This document shows positions 36,204 through 44,166 of a stretch of DNA of 64,000 bases, piece after piece. A program made the translations under genes and the position numbers. This DNA comes from Myroides oncorhynchi (GTDB lineage Bacteria > Bacteroidota > Bacteroidia > Flavobacteriales > Flavobacteriaceae). The stretch spans positions 3,917,501-3,981,500 of the forward strand of contig NZ_JAJJMP010000001.1 in the NCBI RefSeq assembly GCF_020905415.1. Direction: 5' to 3'. How positions within the stretch are numbered: position 1 is the stretch's first letter; the number at the start of each line of letters is the position of its first letter. The notes under the pieces are model-generated. The model had not been told where the DNA came from. It searched no databases and saw only the letters and a program-made list of their open reading frames with translations.

Positions 36204-36303
36204 CAAATTAGGAATTGTTGGCTTTCAGCCATAGAGCTATATAGACTGTGGTTACTGGGTGGAGTTATATATGAGATGCTTCATTCTTCAGCATGACATA
36301 GTC
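36204..36303. repeat. GGCTTTCAGCC word copy 2 and GATGCTTCATTCTTCAGC word
   Basis: 36204-36262 matches 34618-34682. Next, GAGATGCTTCATTCTTCAGC (36273-36292) is identical over 20 bases to the inverse of 26044-26063, ten kilobases away. Confidence 0.8.
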
Positions 36304-36358
36304 TGTAGCTACATTCCTAAAAGCCCGTAGTGCTATTCCTAATTTAAACTCTTAATTT

Positions 36359-37783
36359 CTAATTCTTGATAAGCAGTTGTTTACTTAGAACACCTACTCT
36401 CTTTAGTTTATCTTCTACTTCATCTGACCAAGGTAGGCCTATACATAGTCTGATACAGTTTTCAAACTGCTCCTGCACCGTAAACATTCGTCCTGGAGCT
36501 ATACTGATACCTTCTGCAATGGCAAGATCATAAAGACCCATAGCGTCTATCTTCTGATCAAATTCTATCCACAGTGATAGTCCACCTTGCGGCCTGTTTA
36601 TCTTTGTTCCGATTGGGAAACTAGTGATTATGGTGTTTAAGTATTTTTGGTAATTGCTGTAGATATCCTTTCTTATCTTGCGCAAATGCTTATCATAATT
36701 ACCTGACTTCATAAAGCTAGCTACTGCCTCCTGCATTAAAGGAGGCGTTGAGATAGCATGTACTAATTTCTGGTGCATAATCTTATCTTTATATTTACCA
36801 GCAGATACCCACCCTACTCTATATCCTGGAGCTAGAGTCTTAGATACAGAACTACACCAGAGTACATTGCCTGTTGTATCAAATGCCTTACAACATTTAG
36901 GGCGCTGCGTACCAAAGTACAGATCACCATAAACGTCATCTTCTATTAAAGGGATATTGTGTTTAGCTAACAATTCTACTATTTCCTTCTTATTCTCATC
37001 AGGCATACAACTTCCTAATGGTGTGTTATAATTAGAAATCAACAGACACATATCGATGTGGTCTACTGCATCTCTTAGCGCTTCTATCTTTATACCTGTA
37101 GCCGGATCTGTCGGTAGCTCAATTACTTTAAACCCTAAGTCAATAGCTAACTGGAATATACCTGGATAACACGGACTCTCGATAGCTATCGTATCACCTG
37201 GTTTACCCAATGCTAACATACACAGCGATATGGCACTCATACTTCCATTAGTTGTGATGATATCTTCTTCTTTGATACTTCCTCCCCACGTAATAGAACG
37301 CTGCGCTATCATTCTTCTCAAGTTAATATTCCCCTGTACAGAGTCATACTCAATACCACCGTTAACAAGAGTACGAGATGCTGTAAGTATCTCTTTCTTC
37401 ATCTTCGCTAAAGGCAAGAAATCGTCATATAACGTACTGTAAGAAAACAAGGTTAAGTTTCTATTTCCCATGTTAGCATAGACCTTACGGATAATCTCTT
37501 TAGGTTCTTTATTATTTGCTAAGAATATGGGATTACTCACCTGAGGTAAAGGAATATTATCATAAAACAGATTACTAACGAAGTAGCCAGACTGAGGTTT
37601 AGACTCCACTAAAGCAAGTGCTTCTAACTCTAAATACACGCGCTTAGCAGTATTCATACTTATCTGATGTTCTGCGCATAGCATACGCACAGAAGGAAGT
37701 TTATCTCCTTCTCTTAATACCCCTGTTCTTATCTGATTAGCTATCGCGTCAGCAATGTTTAAATACAAAAATGATTGTTCCAT
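36359..37783 (-). CDS. MocR-family PLP-dependent transcription regulator
   Basis: 474 residues. The N-terminal 75 residues are a GntR winged helix (IADAIANQIRTGVLREGDKL, LPSVRMLCAEHQISMNTAKR); the rest (about 110-474) is a fold-type I aminotransferase-like domain with the PLP lysine in CSSVSKTLAPGYRVGW. MocR proteins usually sense an amino acid or vitamer and regulate a neighbouring transporter or enzyme. It is divergent from an EamA exporter with only 84 bp between, so that exporter is the likely target. AATTA-type words begin at its stop codon. Confidence 0.88.
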   Translation of the reverse strand: MEQSFLYLNIADAIANQIRTGVLREGDKLPSVRMLCAEHQISMNTAKRVYLELEALALVESKPQSGYFVSNLFYDNIPLPQVSNPIFLANNKEPKEIIRKVYANMGNRNLTLFSYSTLYDDFLPLAKMKKEILTASRTLVNGGIEYDSVQGNINLRRMIAQRSITWGGSIKEEDIITTNGSMSAISLCMLALGKPGDTIAIESPCYPGIFQLAIDLGFKVIELPTDPATGIKIEALRDAVDHIDMCLLISNYNTPLGSCMPDENKKEIVELLAKHNIPLIEDDVYGDLYFGTQRPKCCKAFDTTGNVLWCSSVSKTLAPGYRVGWVSAGKYKDKIMHQKLVHAISTPPLMQEAVASFMKSGNYDKHLRKIRKDIYSNYQKYLNTIITSFPIGTKINRPQGGLSLWIEFDQKIDAMGLYDLAIAEGISIAPGRMFTVQEQFENCIRLCIGLPWSDEVEDKLKRVGVLSKQLLIKN

Positions 37784-37792
37784 ATATTCTCA

Positions 37793-37827
37793 ACTGTGTC
37801 CATTCAAATATACAAAATTGACACTGT
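37793..37827. promoter_or_regulatory. Dyad in the MocR-EamA intergenic region, likely operator
   Basis: Inverted repeat ACTGTGTC (37793-37800) and GACACTGT (37820-37827), 7 of 8 matching, overlaps a TATATTTG -7-like word for the regulator gene (37805-37812, minus strand). A TAATTTTG word for the exporter lies at 37847-37854. Likely the binding site of the MocR regulator, which would control both genes. Confidence 0.55.
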
Positions 37828-37867
37828 ACTTAATTGTGAATTGATCTAATTTTGTCTTGTAAATAAT

Positions 37868-38764
37868 ATGAAAATGAAACAAGCTACAGTATTAGAGTCA
37901 ACACAACAAACCTCAACAAGTGGTTGGGTCAATGGATTTATAGGTGTATTACTATTTAGCGGATCAATGCCCGCTACGAAAGTAGCAGTATTATCACTAG
38001 ATCCTATATTTGTAACAGCTGCAAGAGCTGGTATAGCAGGTATATTAGCTTTAATCTGTCTACTTTTTTTTAAAGAAAAAAGACCTACTAAAAGTCAATT
38101 AATGCCTTTAGCCATCGTAGCGATAGGAGGAGTAATCGGTTTTCCTCTTTTATCTGCTCTAGCTTTACAATATATCACTTCAGCTCACTCCCTCGTCTAT
38201 TTAGGCATCTTACCGATGTCTACAGCTGTATTCGCCGTACTTAGAGGAGGTGAAAAACCAAAGCGTATCTTTTGGTTATTCTCAATATTAGGGAGTCTTA
38301 TTGTCATTGGATTTGCTGTTTTACAAGGAGGTACGAGTTCTCCTGTGGGAAACATCTTAATGATTATCGCTATACTATTATGTGGATTAAGCTATGCGGA
38401 AGGAGCCAAATTATCTAAATCTTTGGGTGGATGGCAAGTAATCTCTTGGGCTGTAGTAATCTCATTGCCAATCTCATTACCTATTATGTACTTAACTGCG
38501 CCTAGTGCACCTGCTTTAATTAGTACAGAAACGTGGATTGGTGTGGCTTATTTAGGTATTTTCAGTATGTTTGTAGGGTTTATATTTTGGTACAAAGGAT
38601 TAGCACAGGGAGGGACTGCGTCAGTAGGACAATTACAATTATTACAACCCTTTTTTGGCTTAGCATTAGCAGCGACTTTATTAAATGAACACGTAAGTTC
38701 TAATATGATATTAGTTACGATAGGCGTTATCCTATGTGTAGCAGGAAGTAAAAAGTTCGGCTAA
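37868..38764 (+). CDS. EamA/DMT family exporter
   Basis: 298-residue inner-membrane protein with ten helices in two EamA repeats (about 15-150 and 158-296), typical of the drug/metabolite transporter superfamily. TSAHSLVYLGILPMSTAVFA ends repeat 1; FSMFVGFIFWYKGLAQGGTA and QLLQPFFGLALAATLLNEHV end repeat 2. Many such proteins next to MocR regulators export amino acids or related compounds, which is the best guess here. Confidence 0.88.
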   Translation: MKMKQATVLESTQQTSTSGWVNGFIGVLLFSGSMPATKVAVLSLDPIFVTAARAGIAGILALICLLFFKEKRPTKSQLMPLAIVAIGGVIGFPLLSALALQYITSAHSLVYLGILPMSTAVFAVLRGGEKPKRIFWLFSILGSLIVIGFAVLQGGTSSPVGNILMIIAILLCGLSYAEGAKLSKSLGGWQVISWAVVISLPISLPIMYLTAPSAPALISTETWIGVAYLGIFSMFVGFIFWYKGLAQGGTASVGQLQLLQPFFGLALAATLLNEHVSSNMILVTIGVILCVAGSKKFG

Positions 38765-38902
38765 TAACCCCAATTATTAGTTGCGTAAACAGTATAGATA
38801 TAACAACAGATTCACCTTACTATTGGATCAGTATCTATGCTGTTTTTCATTTTATTAGTAACGAATATTGGCATATTTATTTATCAAAATTCTGAATTAA
38901 TC

Positions 38903-38937
38903 AAAAAAAAGCCTCAAGAGCACTTGCTACTTGAGGC
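38903..38937 (-). terminator. Terminator after the ecotin gene
   Basis: Arms GCCTCAAG (38911-38918) and CTTGAGGC (38930-38937); on the minus strand it ends in a run of T. It separates two convergent genes. Confidence 0.85.
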
Positions 38938-38956
38938 ATTCTTCTTATTATTAGGC

Positions 38957-39445
38957 TTATTTTTTTCTTCTAACTTCACTAGCATGGTATTCCTCACCAT
39001 CTGTCGTGTATACATTAAATCTAACTTCATAATCTTCTGGTACATAGACTACGATAGGTAGTTTTCCGTTATAACGTGTTAGCTCAGGTTGTGCACTAAC
39101 AAAGATATGTCTCTTAGGAGTATCTGGGCACCCCATCGTAGTAGACACTACATCACCTGTAGTAGTAAATACATAATAATTATACCCCCATCCCTGAAGA
39201 TCCTTTTGTTCTAATTTCCCCATTAGATTAAAGTGATTACACCCATCTACTTCCATCACTTTACCTACTCTAAACTCAATTTTCTTAGAGTCATCTTTAG
39301 ATGAATGTGGAACATCAATTACCACTTGCTTATACCCTTTCTCTGGAGCAGGGAAAATAGATACATCTGTTCTCGTAATTGTCTGTGCCATAGTTACTGT
39401 CATTAGTCCAAAAAATACTACGATTAAACTTAAGATTCTTTTCAT
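38957..39445 (-). CDS. Ecotin-type serine protease inhibitor
   Basis: 162-residue exported protein, signal peptide 1-20 (ending MAQ). The mature part follows ecotin closely: FPAPEKGYKQVVIDVP, then GKVMEVDGCNHFNLMGKLEQ, LQGWGYNYYVF, and YNGKLPIVVYVPEDYEVRF. The reactive loop is STTMGCPD, giving Met at the P1 site as in E. coli ecotin, with the loop Cys and the Cys of DGCNH set to form the stabilising disulfide. Ecotin is a periplasmic dimer that blocks trypsin-like proteases of hosts or competitors. Family call is confident; a symbol eco is not assigned because orthology is untested. Confidence 0.88.
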   Translation of the reverse strand: MKRILSLIVVFFGLMTVTMAQTITRTDVSIFPAPEKGYKQVVIDVPHSSKDDSKKIEFRVGKVMEVDGCNHFNLMGKLEQKDLQGWGYNYYVFTTTGDVVSTTMGCPDTPKRHIFVSAQPELTRYNGKLPIVVYVPEDYEVRFNVYTTDGEEYHASEVRRKK

Positions 39446-39753
39446 TTCTTTCCTTTTTTGTTAAACAATTCTGGTATATACGTAGTATATTCCATTAATT
39501 ATATCTGCAATGTACGAAAATGTCGCAAAATACGATGTTAAATAATACACTTAAAATCGTTAAAAAATCATTTTTCAATAAAGCCTATTACTTAAATCCC
39601 AGATTTCACATTAGTCCAGTACCACAAAGGAATTCTATTGCATAACATTTTTAACAACTCTAAAATCACACTATAGTATACTTGAATCTAGTTCAGACCT
39701 ATTTAGTATAATTACTTTTCATTTATATGTCTCTCACGTAATAGAGGATAAAC
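39446..39753. other. Gap with a diverged copy of the 47-nt repeat
   Basis: No gene. At 39610-39655 lies a diverged copy of the repeat at 32.55 and 35.16 kb (ATTAGTCCAGTACCACAAAG and onward). Confidence 0.55.
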
Positions 39754-39785
39754 AAAAAAGCTCATAAATAATTATGAGCTTTTTT
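39754..39785 (-). terminator. Terminator after the cytidylyltransferase gene
   Basis: Arms AAAAAAGCTCATAA and TTATGAGCTTTTTT; it ends two bases before the stop codon. Confidence 0.85.
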
Positions 39786-39787
39786 GT

Positions 39788-40222
39788 TTATCCTATCTTA
39801 ACTAATTTACTGTTTTCTTTTTCAGCAACTTCTTTTCTTAAAGAACTACTAGAAAATCGATGATCTCTACTATTAAAATAAAGCTCTATTCCCTTCTCTT
39901 CACAATACTTACGCCCTGTAAAATTCTTGTCTTGATATTCATCACCTAAAATACGTACATCAAGTTTAAAAGATCTTAACACATCTTCTAAATCTTGTTC
40001 AGTAGCATACGGAACTATCTCATCTACAAACTTACATCCCTTAAGCTGAATATATCTTTCTACCACGGATTGCGTAGGTCTGTTTTTCTCTGGTCTATCT
40101 AGTGTAGGATCTGTTTGTAACCCTACAATCAAATAATCACACTGACGCTTAGCATCCTCCAACATCTTCACATGCCCTGCGTGCAATAAATCAAATGCAC
40201 TAAAAGTTATTCCTATTTTCAT
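39788..40222 (-). CDS. TagD-like nucleotidyltransferase (cytidylyltransferase family)
   Basis: 144-residue enzyme of the cytidylyltransferase-like superfamily. The HxGH motif is HAGH (residues 14-17) in ITFSAFDLLHAGHVKML, with the second nucleotide contact at RFSSSSLRK near 127. It most resembles glycerol-3-phosphate cytidylyltransferases (TagD) and related sugar- or polyol-phosphate enzymes that activate building blocks for surface polymers. No glycan genes adjoin it, so the substrate is open. Confidence 0.82.
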   Translation of the reverse strand: MKIGITFSAFDLLHAGHVKMLEDAKRQCDYLIVGLQTDPTLDRPEKNRPTQSVVERYIQLKGCKFVDEIVPYATEQDLEDVLRSFKLDVRILGDEYQDKNFTGRKYCEEKGIELYFNSRDHRFSSSSLRKEVAEKENSKLVKIG

Positions 40223-40652
40223 ATAATTCTTTTTTGTTTTGTCTTTTTATGATTTACTACAAATTAGTAACCATTATTAAACAATACTTGTTTTTATCTT
40301 CCTTATTAATCTTTCGATTAGGCAGCAAATTTAGTTCTTTTATTTGTTTTATGTTAAAACAAATATATAAAAAAGACAATCACCTAAATAGATTTAATCA
40401 TTTTGACATTTTATACAAAGCTATCTCCATAATAAAGTCCCTATTTTGTAATAAAGTAATGAAAACGTGCTATTTTTCCACAGTAAGTATCTTTTCAAAC
40501 ACTTATATTACTTACAAATAAACTTCGTGTCTTCATACTATAAACAAGTATATCCGTAAATAATCTGTTTTTTGAACAAATAATAGTTTTATAATTGCCC
40601 TCTTATTTTTACTGTTATCAATTAAGAAGAAGTGATATTATTACTATAAAAA

Positions 40653-40697
40653 CTGCAGTACACATTCTTTAGGGAAAAGAACTGATATGTACTGCAG
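40653..40697. repeat. Inverted repeat CTGCAGTACA/TGTACTGCAG
   Basis: Perfect 10-bp arms at 40653-40662 and 40688-40697, spacer 25 bp. First of three inverted repeats upstream of the 7TM-LuxR gene. Confidence 0.75.
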
Positions 40698-40742
40698 GTG
40701 GGGAAATAAATTGCTCAGAAAATATATCTTCTAAACAAAATA

Positions 40743-40771
40743 TTCTACACTGAGCTAGCTAGTGTGTAGAA
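40743..40771. repeat. Inverted repeat TTCTACAC/GTGTAGAA
   Basis: Perfect 8-bp arms around a 13-base loop that contains the palindrome AGCTAGCT. No T run. Confidence 0.7.
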
Positions 40772-40837
40772 CTTTTCCGAATTAACTTGTTGTTTATGTA
40801 TGACAAATGTAGGCAGAGTGACTAAATAATATCTAAT

Positions 40838-40918
40838 ACTTTAGTACTAATTATTACCATAAAAAAACTAATTAATTCACTAAAAATAAGCAAATTACAA
40901 CCGGACTAGTACTAAAGT
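40838..40918. repeat. Inverted repeat ACTTTAGTACTA/TAGTACTAAAGT
   Basis: Perfect 12-bp arms at 40838-40849 and 40907-40918, spacer 57 bp. Each arm contains the palindrome TAGTACTA, so each could be a dimer site. Confidence 0.8.
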
Positions 40919-41063
40919 ACTATGCGTTTTTAAAAATATTATACAATTAACACCAACTTTTTACTCAAAAAAACATGCACTTTGTCATAAAACTTCGTGC
41001 TATAAATATTTTATTCTCAGAAATTAGTTATTTTTACCACATAATTCACTGACCTGCAAAAAC

Positions 41064-42551
41064 ATGAAGGCTCTATATTGTCGTAAGCACTGTAATCTTT
41101 TAACTTTAATAGTTATTTTATTACTTACACCTATTTTCTATTGTTACAGTCAAACAAACAATGAGGTATTTAAAAACACAATAAATAAATTATATTTTGA
41201 GCCATTAGACAATAGATCAACAACACAATTTGCTGAAGACAAAGAAGGGAATACCTGGATGAAAATAACTATTCCTCAAGATTTATTAAACAAACCACTT
41301 ATATTACAATTTCCTACAATTCACGTAAATAATTATAATATTTATACAAAACAGAAAGGGCAATGGGGAAAAAAAAAGATAAATACTGATTTACAAGGTG
41401 GAAAAATAAGCCCTCAATATCAAGAGAACCATTTTATCACTGATTACGAGATAATATACTTTAAGTCGAAATCTTCCTATGTTCATTATGGAAATTTTAT
41501 ACTTGTGGAGCGCGGAGAATATAGAAGTATTATGATTAATACTATGATCAAAATAGAGATCTTTTATAGTTTGTTTTTACTTTCTATAGCTATTATCTTT
41601 GCTTTATATTCACTATTTAAGGAAAAAGTCATCCTTATTTATTGTATATATATCATATCTGTCTTTATTATATACTTAGTTGAAGATGGAGGACTCTATT
41701 TTTTATGTAACAGTCAGTGTAATGAGTTACTTATATTAGCAATACTTATACCTAGTAGCTGCCTAATTTTCTTATTATTTATATACTACCTTTTAGATAT
41801 ACAAAGACTAACTACAAAATTAAAACACTTTTTCTTCTATCAAGTGTTATTATATGTTATATTATGTACCTTACTTTATCAAACAAATAATTCACAGTAT
41901 TTCATTATAATAGTAAATAGCTCACTAATATCGACTTTAATCACTTTAGCACTTGTCTTAAAATATTATAAAGAGGATAGATCTGTTCGTTTTATTACAT
42001 ATTCATTTAGTGTAATTGCACTAACTTCAATGACATATTACCTTTCTATATTTCCAGGTAATTACTACCTTTCATTTGTTGATAAGGATAAGATTCGGAT
42101 AATCTATAGTATAGCATTTGCTTTGGCAAGTTACTCCTTATGGATTAAAGCAAAGAAACTTAAAACAGATCATGAAATCTTGCGTATTGAATTAGAACAT
42201 CTAAAAGCAAATCAGACCAAAAAAATATATGGTGACTTAAAGCAAAAAGAGACCGCTCTAATCTTGTTTTCTAAACAACACGAAGTTATTACTACGGATA
42301 TCAGTAAAACATTGCCATTTGATAAAAAAGAGGATGTATCTTATGGGGATATACTTAGAAATAAGTACTTCTGTACAGATAGAGAAATAGACGTTATATT
42401 AGGAATATGGGATGGTTTATCCAATCAAAAGATTGCTGAAAAACTATCCATTTCACTAAGTACAACTAAACACCATGTTAGTAATGCATATATTAAACTT
42501 GATGTTAAAAGTAGAAGTCAAGCTCTTATATTAAAAGACACTTTGCCTTAA
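41064..42551 (+). CDS. 7TM sensor with LuxR-type DNA-binding domain
   Basis: 495 residues. A signal segment (about 10-30), an extracytoplasmic beta-rich domain (about 35-160, 7TMR-DISM-like), seven membrane helices (about 165-370), a coiled linker (370-395), and a C-terminal LuxR-type helix-turn-helix (about 433-490; TDREIDVILGIWDGLSNQKI, then STTKHHVSNAYIKLDV). A one-protein membrane sensor-regulator of the Bacteroidota kind. A group of inverted repeats lies upstream. Its terminator is supplied by the left end of the deleted insertion sequence that follows. Confidence 0.85.
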   Translation: MKALYCRKHCNLLTLIVILLLTPIFYCYSQTNNEVFKNTINKLYFEPLDNRSTTQFAEDKEGNTWMKITIPQDLLNKPLILQFPTIHVNNYNIYTKQKGQWGKKKINTDLQGGKISPQYQENHFITDYEIIYFKSKSSYVHYGNFILVERGEYRSIMINTMIKIEIFYSLFLLSIAIIFALYSLFKEKVILIYCIYIISVFIIYLVEDGGLYFLCNSQCNELLILAILIPSSCLIFLLFIYYLLDIQRLTTKLKHFFFYQVLLYVILCTLLYQTNNSQYFIIIVNSSLISTLITLALVLKYYKEDRSVRFITYSFSVIALTSMTYYLSIFPGNYYLSFVDKDKIRIIYSIAFALASYSLWIKAKKLKTDHEILRIELEHLKANQTKKIYGDLKQKETALILFSKQHEVITTDISKTLPFDKKEDVSYGDILRNKYFCTDREIDVILGIWDGLSNQKIAEKLSISLSTTKHHVSNAYIKLDVKSRSQALILKDTLP

Positions 42552-42559
42552 TTTCAAAT

Positions 42560-42590
42560 GGGGCTGTCTCATAAAGACAGCCTCTTTTTT
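42560..42590 (+). terminator. Terminator formed by the insertion-sequence end
   Basis: Arms GGCTGTCT (42562-42569) and AGACAGCC (42575-42582) followed by TCTTTTTT. It ends the 7TM-LuxR transcript 9 bp after its stop codon. Confidence 0.7.
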
Positions 42591-42674
42591 AGTCATATTT
42601 AGTATATTTACACTCTTATTATTTGTTTATTTAGTTGATTATCAGTATTTTTAAGTTGATAAATCAATGTGTTT

Positions 42675-42986
42675 ATGGCAAAACAATCCCCTAGATTTAA
42701 ATACTACGCTCAGAATCAAATGAGCTTAATTCCTCATTCCTTAGATGATTTTATCCCTAAGTTACATCCTGTACGTATTATTAATACAGTAATAGATAAG
42801 TTAGACTTAGAAAGCTTATATGATAGCTACTCTAAATGTGGTGGTATCAGTTATCATCCAAAGATGTTACTAAAGGTTCTAATTTATGGTTACCTAAACA
42901 ATGTGTACAGTAGTCGCAAGCTTGAGCAAGCCTGTTTAGAGAATGTTCATTATATGTGGTTAAGTTGGATATTACGATTCGATTAG
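42675..42986 (+). pseudogene. IS1182-type transposase, N-terminal fragment
   Basis: About 95 residues match the conserved N terminus of IS1182-type transposases (LIPHSLDDFIPKLHPVRIIN, GISYHPKMLLKVLIYGYLNN, YSSRKLEQACLENVHYMWLS). After WLS the frame leaves the family and stops at once. I start at the ATG at 42675; a GTG two codons earlier is in frame. Non-functional. Confidence 0.85.
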
Positions 42987-43267
42987 TGCCAGTGATTTCG
43001 GAGTACTTGCATATTTTAAGAAAATCCTCTAAAAACAATATCTAAAATATCAGAACAAAGAGAGCTGTCTCTTTTTGCAATGAGACAGCCCCATATTAAT
43101 TAATGTATCTCCGTTTAGTGTCATACTGATAATTTATAGGTTAAAGGAACTGATCATGTAAACAAGTAACTAGTTAATATACAGTAATTGTAAAAATTGG
43201 TATTATCTAGTTTAATGGGATAATTACAATATTACCCCCTCTTATTACATCAAACGGACATACATAA

Positions 43268-44149
43268 TTAATTATCCTTTCTCAAAAAATTACCTTCTCG
43301 ATCAAAGAGTAATTCGACTTCCTGTTTTCCATTCACTAATTCTATTTGGTAATTAGCCTGTTCTCTTTCGATACTCTCTATCTTAAAGGCACTATAGTTA
43401 CTATTTATGTATGTCATAGCTCTAACTGGTATTAATGCTAATGGAATAGTCTCCATTCGTCTAGTTTCGACTTGCAACCACTCACCTACTTGATTAAACT
43501 CTATTTTAAATCCATTAGACAAATATACTTTATATTCATCCCCCTCTTTATCTAATTCATGTTTAACAAGGACAATATTAGCAGTATTAAAGTACTCTTT
43601 TAAGAAGTTCTGTGCTAACTGAGGCAACTCTGACGCATTGATTAGTGTTTCATCTTTATCTAGATCTAAATCAACTCCTACAAACTCTTGTTTAAGATTA
43701 AATATTAATTCCAGATTATTATTTAATGTAATCTCAAATCCTTTTTTAATATTTCTATCTAGCTCTATGATAGATTGACCTTTGTGATTTTTATTTACGA
43801 ACTCTAAGATATGTGGTACTTCAGACTTTAAAAATCCAATAGGTAAAGCAGAATTGTCTGACATCTCAACCTCAGTCCAGTTACCTGCATTATCAAAATC
43901 AATCTCTACTCTATTATCTAAACTACTCGCATAAGTAGTTCCATAATAATTAGGTTTTGTTACTTTAGCAACATGTCTAAAAGAAGCATTAGGGAATACA
44001 GACTTTATAAAACTTTTAGACTGTTCAGGTAACTGCTTCTCATTTATTTGTTCTACATTATTTGCCTTACCATTATCATCACTACTACAAGCTGTAAAAC
44101 CAATCATCACAGTTAATAGTACAGCTAAAACAATTTTACTTTTTTTCAT
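43268..44149 (-). CDS. PepSY-like lipoprotein with two repeats
   Basis: 293 residues. Lipoprotein signal with lipobox FTAC (Cys20). Two PepSY-like (DUF2874/PF11396 type) domains at about 40-150 and 170-293, each with the pattern 'LP..A..F....FP', 'VEIDFDNAGNWTEVEM'-like strands and a final 'LELIFN' or 'VELLFDREGNF' strand. Such periplasmic proteins often sit beside two-component systems in Bacteroidota, perhaps as targets or modulators. The smaller relative is 17 bp upstream, in one operon. Confidence 0.82.
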   Translation of the reverse strand: MKKSKIVLAVLLTVMIGFTACSSDDNGKANNVEQINEKQLPEQSKSFIKSVFPNASFRHVAKVTKPNYYGTTYASSLDNRVEIDFDNAGNWTEVEMSDNSALPIGFLKSEVPHILEFVNKNHKGQSIIELDRNIKKGFEITLNNNLELIFNLKQEFVGVDLDLDKDETLINASELPQLAQNFLKEYFNTANIVLVKHELDKEGDEYKVYLSNGFKIEFNQVGEWLQVETRRMETIPLALIPVRAMTYINSNYSAFKIESIEREQANYQIELVNGKQEVELLFDREGNFLRKDN

Positions 44150-44166
44150 TTCTTTTTAATATTATT

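Larger units (their letters stand above)
40223..41063. other. 840-bp gap with three inverted repeats upstream of the LuxR-type regulator
   Basis: No credible gene (an open frame at 40234-40521 lacks any resemblance). Three inverted repeats fall in 40653-40918, listed separately. Confidence 0.6.
42559..43093 (+). mobile_element. Internally deleted IS1182-type element, 535 bp
   Basis: Bounded by perfect terminal inverted repeats TGGGGCTGTCTCAT at 42559-42572 and, inverted, 43080-43093. Inside are the first 95 or so codons of an IS1182-type transposase (42675-42953) and then, about 40 bp on, a reading frame ending FGVLAYFKKIL, which looks like the enzyme's C-terminus. The catalytic centre is gone. 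The left end also forms the terminator of the gene before it. Confidence 0.8.

Noticed and set aside
31851..36303. CRISPR array in the repeat-rich zone
   Set aside because: Repeats are not evenly spaced, differ in length and occur in both orientations; no cas genes in the window.
38837..39061. Open frame overlapping the ecotin gene and its terminator
   Set aside because: Runs antisense through the terminator and the end of ecotin; an artefact.
40234..40521. 95-codon open frame upstream of the LuxR-type gene
   Set aside because: No family resemblance or start signal, and it overlaps the cytidylyltransferase promoter side.
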